DNA of 32,600 nt, taken from assembly GCA_020630595.1 (NCBI GenBank), contig JAHDBC010000027.1, forward strand, positions 1-32,600. The letters run 5' to 3'. The notes beneath the pieces are model-generated. The model saw only the letters and a list, made by a program, of their open reading frames with translations, was not told where the DNA came from and made no database searches. Source of the stretch: Planktomarina sp. (GTDB lineage Bacteria > Pseudomonadota > Alphaproteobacteria > Rhodobacterales > Rhodobacteraceae). The translations under genes and the position numbers were made by a program. Positions 1 to 9,151 of the stretch are shown one piece after another (the stretch's first letter is position 1; each line of letters starts with the position of its first letter).

Positions 1-48
1 GAAGCCGAAGCCGAAGCCGAAGCCGAAGCCGAAGCCGAAGCCGAAGCC
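1..48 (+). repeat. (GAAGCC)8 tandem hexamer inside a coding region
   Basis: Eight perfect copies of GAAGCC run from the first base and encode (Glu-Ala)8. The array touches the window edge, so its true copy number is unknown. The copies are identical at DNA level, not only at protein level, which suggests recent expansion by slippage. The hexamer is a multiple of three, so copy changes keep the reading frame. Confidence 0.9.
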
Positions 49-1374
49 GAAGAAGATGGCGATCTGGAAGACCTGCGTCAACTGGCTGCTGCCCGTCAGG
101 CGAAAGCGGAACAAGCATCCGAACAGAAAGATCGCCCAGATGCGGGCCCTGTTACCGATCGTTTGAAGCGTATTCAGCAGGTCGTTTCGGGCACCCAAAC
201 GCAAACCTTCAACGAAGATGAACACGCCGAAGACCTGCGCGATGATGCGGATCAGGATCAAAGGGATGCGTCCGATGATCAACCGGCTTTGCAGGCTGAA
301 AAACAGGCTGATGATGCATCTGCCAATGCAGCGGATCAGGCAGAACGTATTGTAGAACAGGCCCCTGCTGCACCAATTGCACCGCGCGTCATCAAGATGA
401 AAAAATCGGATCTGGCAAAGGCGATGGGTCAACCCGCGCCGGCCGCACCAGTGGCCGCGACAAACACTGCGCAAGATGCAGATGCATCCACTGATCTGGA
501 TGGGCTGGACGAATTCTTGTCTGGGTCGCAGGATATGCCGCTGTCAGAAGATGCAGATGCTGATCTTTTGGCGGCCCTTGCAGAAGTCGAAAGCGAAGAA
601 CAAGACACAGCCCCCACTGATCTGACGGATGACGCCCCGCTTGCGCCCTTGGCGTTGACCGAACGGGTGGATGTTCCGGCCACGGCATCGCAGGACGTGA
701 TGCTGGACCCTGATGTGGACCGTATTCTGCAACAGACCAACGCCGCGATGGACGCCCCAGACCAGCGCAGCCGGCACGAAGCGTTCAGCCAAATGAAGGC
801 CGCAGTTGTTGTGTCTGATGGCGAAGACAGTTCGGCAGATGAAGCACGCATGGAACAAACGTTCCGCGATGATCTGGCTGAAATCGCACAGACCACAGTG
901 CCCATGGCCGCAGCTCAACCGGCAGAGGAAAAAGTATCACCGCCACCGTTGAAGCTTGTCGCCTCCCAACGGGTCGATCTGCAGGACAGCCAGTCAGATG
1001 TGGATGATGCTGATCTTCCGACAACCATCACCCCGCGCAAGACCGGGCTGGCCAATGTATCTGCCAACGCGACCGCCCCCATCGAAAGCATGAGCTTTGA
1101 TGACTATCTGGCGAAAACAGGTGCGACAGAATTGCCCGACATTCTGGAAGCCGCCGCGGCCTACACTGCCTTTGTTGAAGGCCACGGCGCATTTTCGCGG
1201 CCGCAGGTGATGTCGAAAGTTTCGGCTGCGATGGATCAGGATTTCAGCCGCGAAGACTGTTTGAAAGTGTTTGGCATGCTGTTGCGCAACGGAACCTTGC
1301 GCCGTGAACGGGGGGGCCAGTTCGCCATCGACGAAGACAGCCGGTTCGGTGACGTCGCGCGCGCTGCCAGCTAA
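1..1374 (+). CDS. Acidic low-complexity protein of unknown function, 5' truncated
   Basis: The reading frame is open from base 1, so the gene begins outside the window; 457 codons and a TAA stop are visible. The fragment opens with eight Glu-Ala dipeptides, followed by a charged stretch likely to be helical or coiled coil. About 300 residues rich in Asp, Ala, Glu and Gln come next and look disordered. The last 90 or so residues (from about codon 365, 'FDDYLAKTGATELPDIL') are ordered in character. They end in a segment ('RPQVMSKVSAA ... GTLRRERGGQFAI') resembling a small helical or winged-helix domain. No catalytic motif or membrane segment is seen. A TTG at 163 is in frame but is internal, because coding-like sequence continues upstream. 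The gene converges on the purA-DUF2842 unit across a shared terminator. Function is unknown. Confidence 0.8.
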   Translation, partial: EAEAEAEAEAEAEAEAEEDGDLEDLRQLAAARQAKAEQASEQKDRPDAGPVTDRLKRIQQVVSGTQTQTFNEDEHAEDLRDDADQDQRDASDDQPALQAEKQADDASANAADQAERIVEQAPAAPIAPRVIKMKKSDLAKAMGQPAPAAPVAATNTAQDADASTDLDGLDEFLSGSQDMPLSEDADADLLAALAEVESEEQDTAPTDLTDDAPLAPLALTERVDVPATASQDVMLDPDVDRILQQTNAAMDAPDQRSRHEAFSQMKAAVVVSDGEDSSADEARMEQTFRDDLAEIAQTTVPMAAAQPAEEKVSPPPLKLVASQRVDLQDSQSDVDDADLPTTITPRKTGLANVSANATAPIESMSFDDYLAKTGATELPDILEAAAAYTAFVEGHGAFSRPQVMSKVSAAMDQDFSREDCLKVFGMLLRNGTLRRERGGQFAIDEDSRFGDVARAAS

Positions 1375-1393
1375 GGCCGCAAACCAGAACATC

Positions 1394-1424
1394 AAAAGGG
1401 CGCCCCCGATCGGCGCCCTTTTTT
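1394..1424. terminator. Bidirectional rho-independent terminator
   Basis: An 11-bp perfect stem (AAAAGGGCGCC at 1394-1404 with GGCGCCCTTTT at 1412-1422) encloses a 7-nt loop and runs into six T on the plus strand. The A-tract on the other side gives a T-tract on the minus strand. It lies between two convergent genes that end at 1374 (plus) and 1440 (minus), so it can serve both. Confidence 0.85.
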
Positions 1425-1439
1425 GTTGGTGGAAACGGA

Positions 1440-1664
1440 TCAGTTGTTCGGATCGTCCGGATCAGCCTGACCAATGCCTTTGAAGATAAACCGCAGCGGG
1501 ATCGCCCAAACGATGCCCAGCGCGACGTATACAAAAAATTCCACCACCAAAGGGGGCCGGCCCAACAGGTTCAGAACCGTCACGACGGACATGATGTAAG
1601 CGGGCAGACCAAAAATCAGGATCACCAGCGCCCAGCGTTTGCGTGCTTTGTAACTCAGTTTCAT
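1440..1664 (-). CDS. DUF2842 small membrane protein
   Basis: A 74-residue protein with a basic N-terminus (MKLSYKARKRW) and two hydrophobic segments, roughly residues 11-34 and 40-60, ending in an acidic Asp/Asn tail. This matches the alphaproteobacterial DUF2842 family in length, N-terminal motif and two-helix layout. It starts 9 nt after the purA stop codon on the same strand, so it is probably co-transcribed with purA. The unit would end at the shared terminator near 1394-1424. The role is unknown; it is presumably an inner-membrane protein. Confidence 0.8.
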   Translation of the reverse strand: MKLSYKARKRWALVILIFGLPAYIMSVVTVLNLLGRPPLVVEFFVYVALGIVWAIPLRFIFKGIGQADPDDPNN

Positions 1665-1673
1665 AAACGGCAG

Positions 1674-2969
1674 TTAGTCCGCAAAGGGGTCTTTGACCAG
1701 TATGGTGTCGTCGCGTTCTGGGGATGTGGATACAAGTGCGACCGGGCAATCGATCAATTCTTCGATCCGGCGCACGTATTTGATCGCCTGTGCGGGCAGA
1801 TCCGCCCATGACCGCGCCCCAGCGGTGCTGGCCGACCACCCTTCGATGGTTTCATAGATTGGCGTTGCACGGGCCTGCTGATCCGCGGCGGTTGGCAAAT
1901 AATCCAATGTGCGCCCGTCCAGTTCGTACCCCACGCAAATCTTAAGCGTTTCAAATCCATCCAGAACGTCCAGCTTGGTCAGGGCGATGCCCGAAACGCC
2001 CGATGTGGCGCAGGTTTGGCGCACAAGGCAGGCATCAAACCAACCACACCGACGTTTGCGCCCCGTGGTGGTGCCAAATTCATGACCCCGTTCCCCCAAA
2101 CGCTGACCATCATCATCTTCCAGTTCGGTTGGGAACGGCCCTTCCCCCACCCGGGTTGTGTAGGCTTTGGTGATGCCCAGCACATATTCGATGGCATTCG
2201 GGCCAAGCCCCGTGCCCGCCGCTGCCTGACCCGCAATCACATTCGACGAGGTCACGAACGGATAGGTGCCGAAATCAATGTCCAATAGTGCGCCCTGCGC
2301 GCCTTCGAACAGAATGCGTTTGCCCGCCTTGCGCTTTTCGTTCAGCACTTTCCAAACGGGCGCGGCATATTCCAAAATGGCGGGGGCGATATCTTCCAAC
2401 GCCTGCACCAATGCCGCCCGGTCGACAGGGTCCATTCCCAAACCTTTGCGCAGGGCATTGTGGTGTTCCAATGCCCGATCCACCCGCGCTTCCAGCGTGG
2501 CCTTATCAGCCAGATCAGCGACACGGATCGCACGGCGCCCCACCTTGTCTTCATAGGCGGGGCCGATGCCACGGCCTGTTGTGCCGATTTTGGTGCCCGG
2601 GTTCGCGGCTTCTTCGCGGCCCCGGTCCAATTCCCCATGCAGCGGCAGGATCAAGGGCGTGTTTTCGGCAATCATCAGCGTGTCAGCCGAAATGGTCACG
2701 CCTTGCGCCCGAACCGTTTCGATTTCTTTCACCAAATGCCACGGGTCCAAAACAACACCGTTGCCGATAACTGACAGTTTGCCGCCGCGCACCACGCCCG
2801 ATGGCAGCGCGTGCAGCTTGTAGACCTGTTCCCCGATCACCAGGGTGTGGCCCGCGTTGTGCCCCCCCTGAAACCGCGCGATCACATCCGCGCGTTCGGA
2901 CAGCCAGTCAACGATCTTGCCTTTTCCTTCGTCCCCCCATTGGGTTCCGACCACAACAACATTGGCCAT
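1674..2969 (-). CDS. purA: Adenylosuccinate synthetase
   Basis: PurA joins IMP and aspartate using GTP to form adenylosuccinate, the first committed step to AMP, in the cytoplasm. The 431-residue product shows the family landmarks in order: the N-terminal GTP loop '[11 protein letters not shown]', 'GGHNAGHT', '[14 protein letters not shown]', '[16 protein letters not shown]', '[13 protein letters not shown]' and the guanine-recognition 'LTKLD'. The ATG at 2969 is chosen because it begins '[18 protein letters not shown]', has AAGGAC upstream and gives the usual family length. The open frame extends to 3140, but that extension has no family resemblance. A DUF2842 gene follows by 9 nt. The gene is divergent from the small membrane protein at 3076. 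Confidence 0.97.
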   Translation of the reverse strand: MANVVVVGTQWGDEGKGKIVDWLSERADVIARFQGGHNAGHTLVIGEQVYKLHALPSGVVRGGKLSVIGNGVVLDPWHLVKEIETVRAQGVTISADTLMIAENTPLILPLHGELDRGREEAANPGTKIGTTGRGIGPAYEDKVGRRAIRVADLADKATLEARVDRALEHHNALRKGLGMDPVDRAALVQALEDIAPAILEYAAPVWKVLNEKRKAGKRILFEGAQGALLDIDFGTYPFVTSSNVIAGQAAAGTGLGPNAIEYVLGITKAYTTRVGEGPFPTELEDDDGQRLGERGHEFGTTTGRKRRCGWFDACLVRQTCATSGVSGIALTKLDVLDGFETLKICVGYELDGRTLDYLPTAADQQARATPIYETIEGWSASTAGARSWADLPAQAIKYVRRIEELIDCPVALVSTSPERDDTILVKDPFAD

Positions 2970-3075
2970 CGACTGTCCTTTCGATCCTTGGCAAACCGGG
3001 CCTGCTATAGCGAAGGTGCGCGCATAGGGAAACTCGAATCTTGACCTGACAGGCAGGTTCGGGTTTTCGAAAGAA

Positions 3076-3474
3076 ATGACTGGTTTTCTGATCCGATGGG
3101 CGCTTGCCTTCATTTTGCTGTCGCTGACGTTTAATCCCACGCAGTGGAATTACATCAGCTGGGTGCTGCGCGAAGGCGCGGCGAATTTGCCAATGGCGCT
3201 TCTGTTGGGGCTGATCCTGCTGACGGGCTACATCATCTACCTTCGGGCATCGCTTCGGTCGATTGGGGCGTTTGGGATGATTCTGGTCCTTGCACTTGTG
3301 GCTGCATTGTTGTGGGTCTTGTATGACTGGGGCCTGTTGTCGTTGGAAAACCAGACCTTCAATTTGTGGCTGGGTCTGGTCGCGCTGTCGTTTGTGATGG
3401 CAATCGGATTGGCATGGTCCATCGTCCGGCGGCGCATTTCTGGCCAATATGACGTAGATGACCCGGACACCTGA
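3076..3474 (+). CDS. Small integral membrane protein, DUF6524-like
   Basis: A 132-residue hydrophobic protein with about four predicted membrane helices (near residues 5-22, 38-55, 62-84 and 95-115) and a short polar C-terminus ending in 'DDPDT'. It resembles the uncharacterised DUF6524 proteins of Rhodobacterales, but the family name is from memory of the general pattern and less certain than the membrane topology. No catalytic motif is visible. It lies between divergent purA and secG. The start has only a weak ribosome-binding sequence (GAAAGA), and no better in-frame start was found. Confidence 0.7.
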   Translation: MTGFLIRWALAFILLSLTFNPTQWNYISWVLREGAANLPMALLLGLILLTGYIIYLRASLRSIGAFGMILVLALVAALLWVLYDWGLLSLENQTFNLWLGLVALSFVMAIGLAWSIVRRRISGQYDVDDPDT

Positions 3475-3496
3475 CCCATTTGTGCGCCCTTTGTGC

Positions 3497-3525
3497 TTGG
3501 CAAAGCGGGTGACGTTCCTTAGATA
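3497..3525 (+). promoter_or_regulatory. Putative sigma-70-type promoter for secG
   Basis: TTGGCA (3497-3502) and TAGATA (3520-3525) are separated by exactly 17 nt in the gap upstream of secG. They are followed by GGAAGG five bases before the secG ATG. The match is by eye only. Confidence 0.5.
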
Positions 3526-3552
3526 CCCCCCTGTCTTGATCCGGAAGGTCCC

Positions 3553-3900
3553 ATGCAAAACGTCGTTTTGATCATTCACCTGTTTCTTGCTGTCGCATTG
3601 ATCGGCATCGTTTTGTTGCAACGCTCCGAAGGGGGCGGTCTTGGCATGGGCGGGGGTGGCGGCGGCGGTGGCGTCATGTCCAGCCGTGGCGCGGCAACTG
3701 CGTTGACCAAGATCACATGGGTTTTGGCCATTGCGTTCATTTGCACATCCATTGGCCTGACCATTCTGAACGCTGCAGACACCGCAGGCAGTTCGGTGCT
3801 GGATCAACTGGCACCTACCGCTGATGGCGAAGCCACGGGTGCGGATGTGCTGCCACCCGCGCTGGATGACGGTGGATCGCTTCTGCCGGTTGCAGAATAG
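3553..3900 (+). CDS. secG: Preprotein translocase subunit SecG
   Basis: SecG is the small inner-membrane subunit of the SecYEG channel and stimulates protein export. The 115-residue product has the family plan: a first membrane helix ending 'IGIVLLQRSEGGGLGMGGG', a Gly-rich cytoplasmic loop, 'SSRGAATALTK', a second helix and a polar C-terminal tail. The loop carries eight consecutive glycines at residues 33-40. The alphaproteobacterial acidic and Ala/Asp-rich tail makes it longer than E. coli SecG. The start at 3553 has a good GGAAGG ribosome-binding site. pyrG follows on the same strand after 135 nt, so the two genes may be read separately. Confidence 0.95.
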   Translation: MQNVVLIIHLFLAVALIGIVLLQRSEGGGLGMGGGGGGGGVMSSRGAATALTKITWVLAIAFICTSIGLTILNAADTAGSSVLDQLAPTADGEATGADVLPPALDDGGSLLPVAE

Positions 3901-3912
3901 CCCAACATCTAG

Positions 3913-3944
3913 GCCACTGGGGGGCATTGCCCCCTGCATGTGGC
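3913..3944 (+). terminator. Stem-loop between secG and pyrG, possible terminator without T-tract
   Basis: GGGGGC (3920-3925) and GCCCCC (3929-3934) form a strong stem with an ATT loop. GCCAC (3913-3917) and GTGGC (3940-3944) can extend it around an internal loop. It starts 13 nt after the secG stop. No run of T follows, so rho-independent termination is uncertain. Confidence 0.4.
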
Positions 3945-4035
3945 ATTATCATTGTAGAATCGCCATGGGTCTGATAAGACTTTAATCCCGTGGTTATGGC
4001 CGATTTTGGCCCCATTAACGCGGGGGACGTTTCCA

Positions 4036-5679
<1,644 letters not shown>

Positions 5680-5881
5680 CACCCGCTTTCAGCGGTGGCG
5701 CGACACAAGATCATGGGCAGATGCGACGCCAGATCGGGCCCTGTCCGGAACCAAGTCGTCAGTGATTCGTTAACGTGGCACAAACCACGGAGACCCGCTG
5801 ATGCTTTCCACCGGACAAAAACCCTTTGCAATTGAACGGTATCGCGTTCAGGCTTTTCTCAGAACGATTTTGGACCGACCG

Positions 5882-6319
5882 ATGTTTGAACGCCTTCTTT
5901 CGCTGTTTGAAAAACACCCGACCTATCAAACACCATTGCCGCAGGCCGATGCTGGGCACGCATTCGGCGCGCTGTTGGTGCGTATCGCCAAAGCAGACAG
6001 TGCCTATCTGTTCGAAGAATTGGAAAGCATTGACCACATTCTGGCGGATCGGTTTGGGCTGAACCCTGTGGCCGCTGCCAAATATCGTGCGGAATGTGAA
6101 AAGCTGGAAGAAGCGATGCCCGACACGGCGGCGCTTTCCCAAATTCTTATCGAAGAACTGAACCACGAAACACGCGCGGGCATGGTCACCCAAATGTGGG
6201 AAGTCTTGATGGCCGATGGGTTCAAACACCGCAAAGAAGAAGAAGTCGTGGCCGAAGTTGCATCGGTTTTCGGGATGTCTGCCGATCACGTGAAAGCGTT
6301 GCGGCCTGACGACAGCTGA
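5882..6319 (+). CDS. TerB-family protein, first of a tandem pair
   Basis: A 145-residue soluble helical protein. It shares layout with the next gene: an 'MFERLLSLF' start, a helix 'AFGALLVRIAKADSAYLFEELESID', then 'EMWEVLMADGF'-like and 'VASVFGMSADHV' segments. This is the acidic metal-binding helical plan of TerB and DjlA N-terminal domains. The ATG at 5882 is preferred because it gives nearly the same length as the 144-aa paralog and the same MF start. The ATG at 5801 has a better GGAG site, but it would add 27 residues with codons (AGA, CGA, CTC) unusual here. TerB proteins are linked to tellurite and envelope stress, but most single-copy relatives have no proven role. The 202-nt region before it (5680-5881) holds no other gene that I can support. 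Confidence 0.8.
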   Translation: MFERLLSLFEKHPTYQTPLPQADAGHAFGALLVRIAKADSAYLFEELESIDHILADRFGLNPVAAAKYRAECEKLEEAMPDTAALSQILIEELNHETRAGMVTQMWEVLMADGFKHRKEEEVVAEVASVFGMSADHVKALRPDDS

Positions 6320-6327
6320 CCCCCCTG

Positions 6328-6356
6328 TTGCAACACATGCGCATGCGCCCTACCTG
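6328..6356 (+). promoter_or_regulatory. Putative promoter placing the next gene as leaderless
   Basis: TTGCAA (6328-6333) and TACCTG (6351-6356) are spaced by 17 nt. The predicted transcription start falls within about one base of the ATG at 6363. No ribosome-binding sequence is seen before that ATG, which fits a leaderless mRNA. This is weak evidence from motif reading. Confidence 0.3.
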
Positions 6357-6362
6357 TGCATC

Positions 6363-6797
6363 ATGTTTGGAAAACTGATCGCCAGCCTGACGGCAGACGC
6401 GCCCGACCCTTTGGATGAAAACGACACGCAACTTGCGCTTGCTGCGCTGATGGTGCGTCTTGCGCGGACCGACGGGTCATATGACGATGATGAAATCGCG
6501 GTCATTGATCAGATGCTGATGCAACACTTTGGGCTGACCGACGGCGCCGCTGCCGCCAAACGGGCAGAAGCGGAAACGGTCGAAGCACAAGCGCCGGACA
6601 CCGTACGCTTTACCCGCGCGATCAAAGAAACCGTGGCATGGGACGACCGGTTCGGCGTTATCAAGGCGCTGTGGTCTGTGGTGTTGGCCGATGGCGTGCG
6701 CGATGATGAAGAAGATGCGCAAATGCGCCTGATCGCCAATCTGCTGGGGATCAATGATCGTGATTCCGCACTGGCCCGGCAGGCGGCGAAAGTGTGA
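6363..6797 (+). CDS. TerB-family protein, second of a tandem pair
   Basis: A 144-residue acidic helical protein with the same layout as its upstream neighbour: 'MFGKLIASL' start, 'LAALMVRLARTDGSYDDDEIAVIDQML', 'IKALWSVVLADGVRDDEEDAQMRLIANLLGI'. The 'DGSYDDDE' and 'DGVRDDEE' pair, each following a hydrophobic helix, is the repeated acidic signature of TerB/DjlA domains and could bind divalent metal. The first copy has lost part of this signature ('ADSAYLFEE'), so the two copies have diverged. The stop codon overlaps the GTG start of the PhnD-like gene (GTGA), which implies translational coupling. Role unknown. Confidence 0.85.
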   Translation: MFGKLIASLTADAPDPLDENDTQLALAALMVRLARTDGSYDDDEIAVIDQMLMQHFGLTDGAAAAKRAEAETVEAQAPDTVRFTRAIKETVAWDDRFGVIKALWSVVLADGVRDDEEDAQMRLIANLLGINDRDSALARQAAKV

Positions 6798-7507
6798 TCT
6801 GCCATCTGCCCATGTACGACACCGCCGAAAATCGCGCGGCCCATGGGCGACTGTTTGAAGCGTTTGGTGACGCGCTTGGCATTCAGGTTACCCCAACAGC
6901 CCAATCGAATCTGTGGCAAGACTGGCGGTCCCCTGATCTGCTTTTGTCGCAGACTTGCGGCCTGCCGTACCGCGCGGAATTGCACGGGCGGGTCCGGCTG
7001 GTCGCCACGCCCAACAACCAGTTGCAAGATTGCCCGCCGGGGCACTATCGATCCGCGATTGTCGCCCGGGTGGGGTCTGACGTGGATTTGGCTGCCAACG
7101 ATTTCACGCTGGCTTATAACGAACCCCTGTCCCAATCGGGATGGGGCGCGCCATGGGCCGAAGGGGTGACCGGGGCGCGGCGCATTCAAACCGGGGGCCA
7201 TGCCTTATCTGCCGAAGCGGTGCGTGCCGGACGGGCGGATATTGCGTCAATCGACGCACTGACATGGCATTTTCTGAAACGTGATTGGGATGGCGCGGCC
7301 AAATTGCAGGTGGTCACCTGGACCCGGCCCACACCCACACTGCCCTACATAACCGCCTTTTCTCGTGATCCTGCCCCGATCCGGGATGCCCTCGCAGTGG
7401 CCATCACACAGCTTTCGCAATCAGATCGCGACCAGTTGCAGCTTTATGGGTTGGTCAATATTTCACCAGATGCCTATTTGGCCCACGCAATTCCGCCCTT
7501 GCCCTAG
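6794..7507 (+). CDS. PhnD-like phosphate/phosphonate-type binding protein without signal peptide
   Basis: A 237-residue protein resembling the periplasmic phosphate/phosphite/phosphonate-binding fold (PhnD/transferrin-like). It has a 'DLLLSQTCGLPYR' motif after the first lobe, 'GARRIQTGGHALSAEAVRAGRADIASIDALTWHFL' as the inter-lobe segment, and a late 'LPYITA' strand. The gene starts with GTG at 6794, overlapping the previous stop. No hydrophobic signal sequence precedes 'PMYDTAENRAAHGRLFEAFGDALG', so the protein appears cytosolic, unlike classic transport-binding proteins. No PhnC/PhnE genes are next to it. It may have been recruited as an intracellular ligand sensor or scavenger. Ligand unknown. 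Confidence 0.82.
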   Translation: MICHLPMYDTAENRAAHGRLFEAFGDALGIQVTPTAQSNLWQDWRSPDLLLSQTCGLPYRAELHGRVRLVATPNNQLQDCPPGHYRSAIVARVGSDVDLAANDFTLAYNEPLSQSGWGAPWAEGVTGARRIQTGGHALSAEAVRAGRADIASIDALTWHFLKRDWDGAAKLQVVTWTRPTPTLPYITAFSRDPAPIRDALAVAITQLSQSDRDQLQLYGLVNISPDAYLAHAIPPLP

Positions 7508-7583
7508 GGTCACGCATTGGCATGGGGATTGCGTCAGCCCCGCGTTTATGGCGTAGTCGCGTGAAACCAAAGGGCCGGCCCGC

Positions 7584-8351
7584 GTGACACATCCGATTCT
7601 GGACATTCAAGACCTGCACAAATCCTATGGGGATTTAGAGGTGCTGAAGGGTGTGTCCATTCAGGCAAACGCAGGCGATGTTGTCAGCCTGATCGGATCA
7701 TCCGGGTCTGGCAAATCGACCCTTTTGCGGTGTTGCAATCTGTTGGAAGTGTCACAGGCCGGAACGATCGCCTTTGATGGGGAACCTGTCGTTTGGTCCG
7801 GTACAGGTGCGCGCCGCAAACCCGCCAGTGCGGCCCAAGTCACGCGGATGCGCACCAATCTGTCGATGGTGTTTCAACAGTTCAACCTGTGGGCCCATAT
7901 GACGATCCTTCAAAACGTGATGGAAGCCCCGGTTACAGTTCTGAAACGCGATAAGGCGGCGACCGAAACCCTGGCCCGTGATCTGCTGGCCAAAGTCGGC
8001 ATTGGCGACAAATGTGATGTGTTTCCGGCGCAACTGTCGGGTGGTCAGCAGCAACGCGCGGCGATTGCCCGCGCTTTGGCAATGCAACCGCAGGCGCTGT
8101 TGTTTGATGAACCAACATCTGCGCTGGACCCTGAATTGGAACAGGAAGTGATCAAAGTCATCAAGGATTTGGCCGCCGAAGGGCGCACGATGCTGATCGT
8201 GACCCATGATATGGCCATGGCCCGCGATGTATCTGACCACGTTGTGTTCCTGCACAATGGATTGATCGAAGAACAAGGGCCACCGGCCGACTTGTTTGGC
8301 AATCCAAAATCCGAACGACTGCAGCAGTTCTTGTCTGCTGTGGCCGCTTAA
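7584..8351 (+). CDS. ABC transporter ATP-binding protein, polar amino-acid type
   Basis: The ATPase subunit of a HisP/GlnQ-type importer powers uptake through the two permeases encoded at 10312 and 11175. In the 255-residue protein, the Walker A loop 'GSSGSGKST' is at residues 38-46, the Q-loop at 'MVFQQFN' (about 96-101), the signature 'LSGGQQQR' at 151-158 and Walker B 'ALLFDEP' at 171-177 with catalytic Glu176. The switch His is in 'LIVTHDMAMA'. The start is GTG at 7584. A segment around residues 65-90 ('VVWSGTGARRKPASAAQ') matches the longer basic-amino-acid transporter ATPases. The periplasmic binding protein gene follows by 26 nt and is probably in the same operon. Confidence 0.93.
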   Translation: MTHPILDIQDLHKSYGDLEVLKGVSIQANAGDVVSLIGSSGSGKSTLLRCCNLLEVSQAGTIAFDGEPVVWSGTGARRKPASAAQVTRMRTNLSMVFQQFNLWAHMTILQNVMEAPVTVLKRDKAATETLARDLLAKVGIGDKCDVFPAQLSGGQQQRAAIARALAMQPQALLFDEPTSALDPELEQEVIKVIKDLAAEGRTMLIVTHDMAMARDVSDHVVFLHNGLIEEQGPPADLFGNPKSERLQQFLSAVAA

Positions 8352-8377
8352 CCATTGTTCATCCACGGGAGAGACTG

Positions 8378-9103
8378 ATGAAAAAACTGGTACTGACAAC
8401 GGCCGTTCTGGCCATTACGGCAGGCGCGGCCTTTGCTGCAAGCCATGGTAAAACGATCCGCATGGGAACCGAAGGCGCGTATGCACCCTATAACTTCCTG
8501 GACGATAACGGCGAAGTTGCAGGGTTCGAACGTGAACTGGGCGATGAACTGTGCGCACGCGCTGAATTGACATGCGAATGGGTCACCAACGAATGGGACA
8601 GCATCATTCCAAACCTGGTGTCTGGCAACTACGACACGATCATGGCCGGCATGTCCATTACAGCTGAACGGGATGAAGTCATCGACTTCACACAGGGCTA
8701 CACCCAGCCTGATCCATCCGTGTATCTGGCAATGTCAGACGACGTTGATTTGGCTGGCGGCGTGATCGCCGCGCAAACAAGCACGATCCAAGCGGCATTC
8801 ATCGCAGCGTCCGGCGCGACCTTGGTTGAATTCGCGACACCAGAAGAAACCATTGCTGCTGTGAAAAACGGCGAAGCTGACGCCGTTCTGGCCGACAAAA
8901 GCTTTCTGGAACCCATCGCGGCTGAAGATTCAGATTTGATGATGCTGGCACAGCAGGAATTGATCGGTGGCGGCGTTGGCATGGGCGTGCGCGAATCCGA
9001 TGGTGAACTGCGTGAAAAATTCGACGCAGCCATCACATCCATGAAAGAAGACGGCACATTGAATGCGCTGATCGAAAAATGGGGCGTTGGCGAACCGTTC
9101 TAA
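8378..9103 (+). CDS. Periplasmic amino-acid/amine binding protein of ABC importer
   Basis: A 241-residue binding protein of the HisJ/ArgT (SBP_bac_3) family. Residues 1-20 form a Sec signal peptide with probable cleavage after 'AFA'. The mature start 'KTIRMGTEGAYAPYNFLDDNGEVAGFE' is the hallmark of this family. 'GMSITAERDEVIDFTQGY' and 'VKNGEADAVLADKSFL' are further family signatures. The acidic, aromatic-lined pocket residues suggest a cationic or polar ligand such as lysine, arginine, ornithine or a related amine, but the ligand cannot be fixed from sequence. GGGAGAG lies before the ATG. A strong terminator follows at 9127-9151, which separates this half of the transporter from its permeases. 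Confidence 0.93.
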   Translation: MKKLVLTTAVLAITAGAAFAASHGKTIRMGTEGAYAPYNFLDDNGEVAGFERELGDELCARAELTCEWVTNEWDSIIPNLVSGNYDTIMAGMSITAERDEVIDFTQGYTQPDPSVYLAMSDDVDLAGGVIAAQTSTIQAAFIAASGATLVEFATPEETIAAVKNGEADAVLADKSFLEPIAAEDSDLMMLAQQELIGGGVGMGVRESDGELREKFDAAITSMKEDGTLNALIEKWGVGEPF

Positions 9104-9126
9104 GGCGGATTGTTTAACTCAAACGG

Positions 9127-9151
9127 AAAAGGGGCCACCGCGGCCCCTTTT
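9127..9151. terminator. Bidirectional rho-independent terminator
   Basis: AAAAGGGGCC (9127-9136) pairs perfectly with GGCCCCTTTT (9142-9151) around a 5-nt loop, and TT follows. The A-tract also supplies a T-tract to the minus strand. It ends the ATPase-binding protein unit, and it abuts the stop codon of the convergent FAD oxidoreductase at 9152. Confidence 0.85.

Noticed and set aside
2970-3140. N-terminal extension of purA to 3140
   Set aside because: The conserved PurA start with a ribosome-binding site is at 2969, and the extension has no family similarity.
2908-3939. 343-codon minus-strand open frame across purA start, the small membrane protein and secG
   Set aside because: It is antisense to secG and the DUF6524-like gene, rich in Gln/Arg/Cys low-complexity, and has no domain pattern. 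It is a shadow frame.
5680-5697. Stem-loop after pyrG (CGCT/AGCG with a bulge)
   Set aside because: Short and interrupted, with no T-tract; not strong enough to call a terminator.
5801-5881. Earlier ATG for the first TerB gene with a good GGAG site
   Set aside because: It would add 27 residues with unusual codons and break the length match to the paralog. It is kept as an alternative only.
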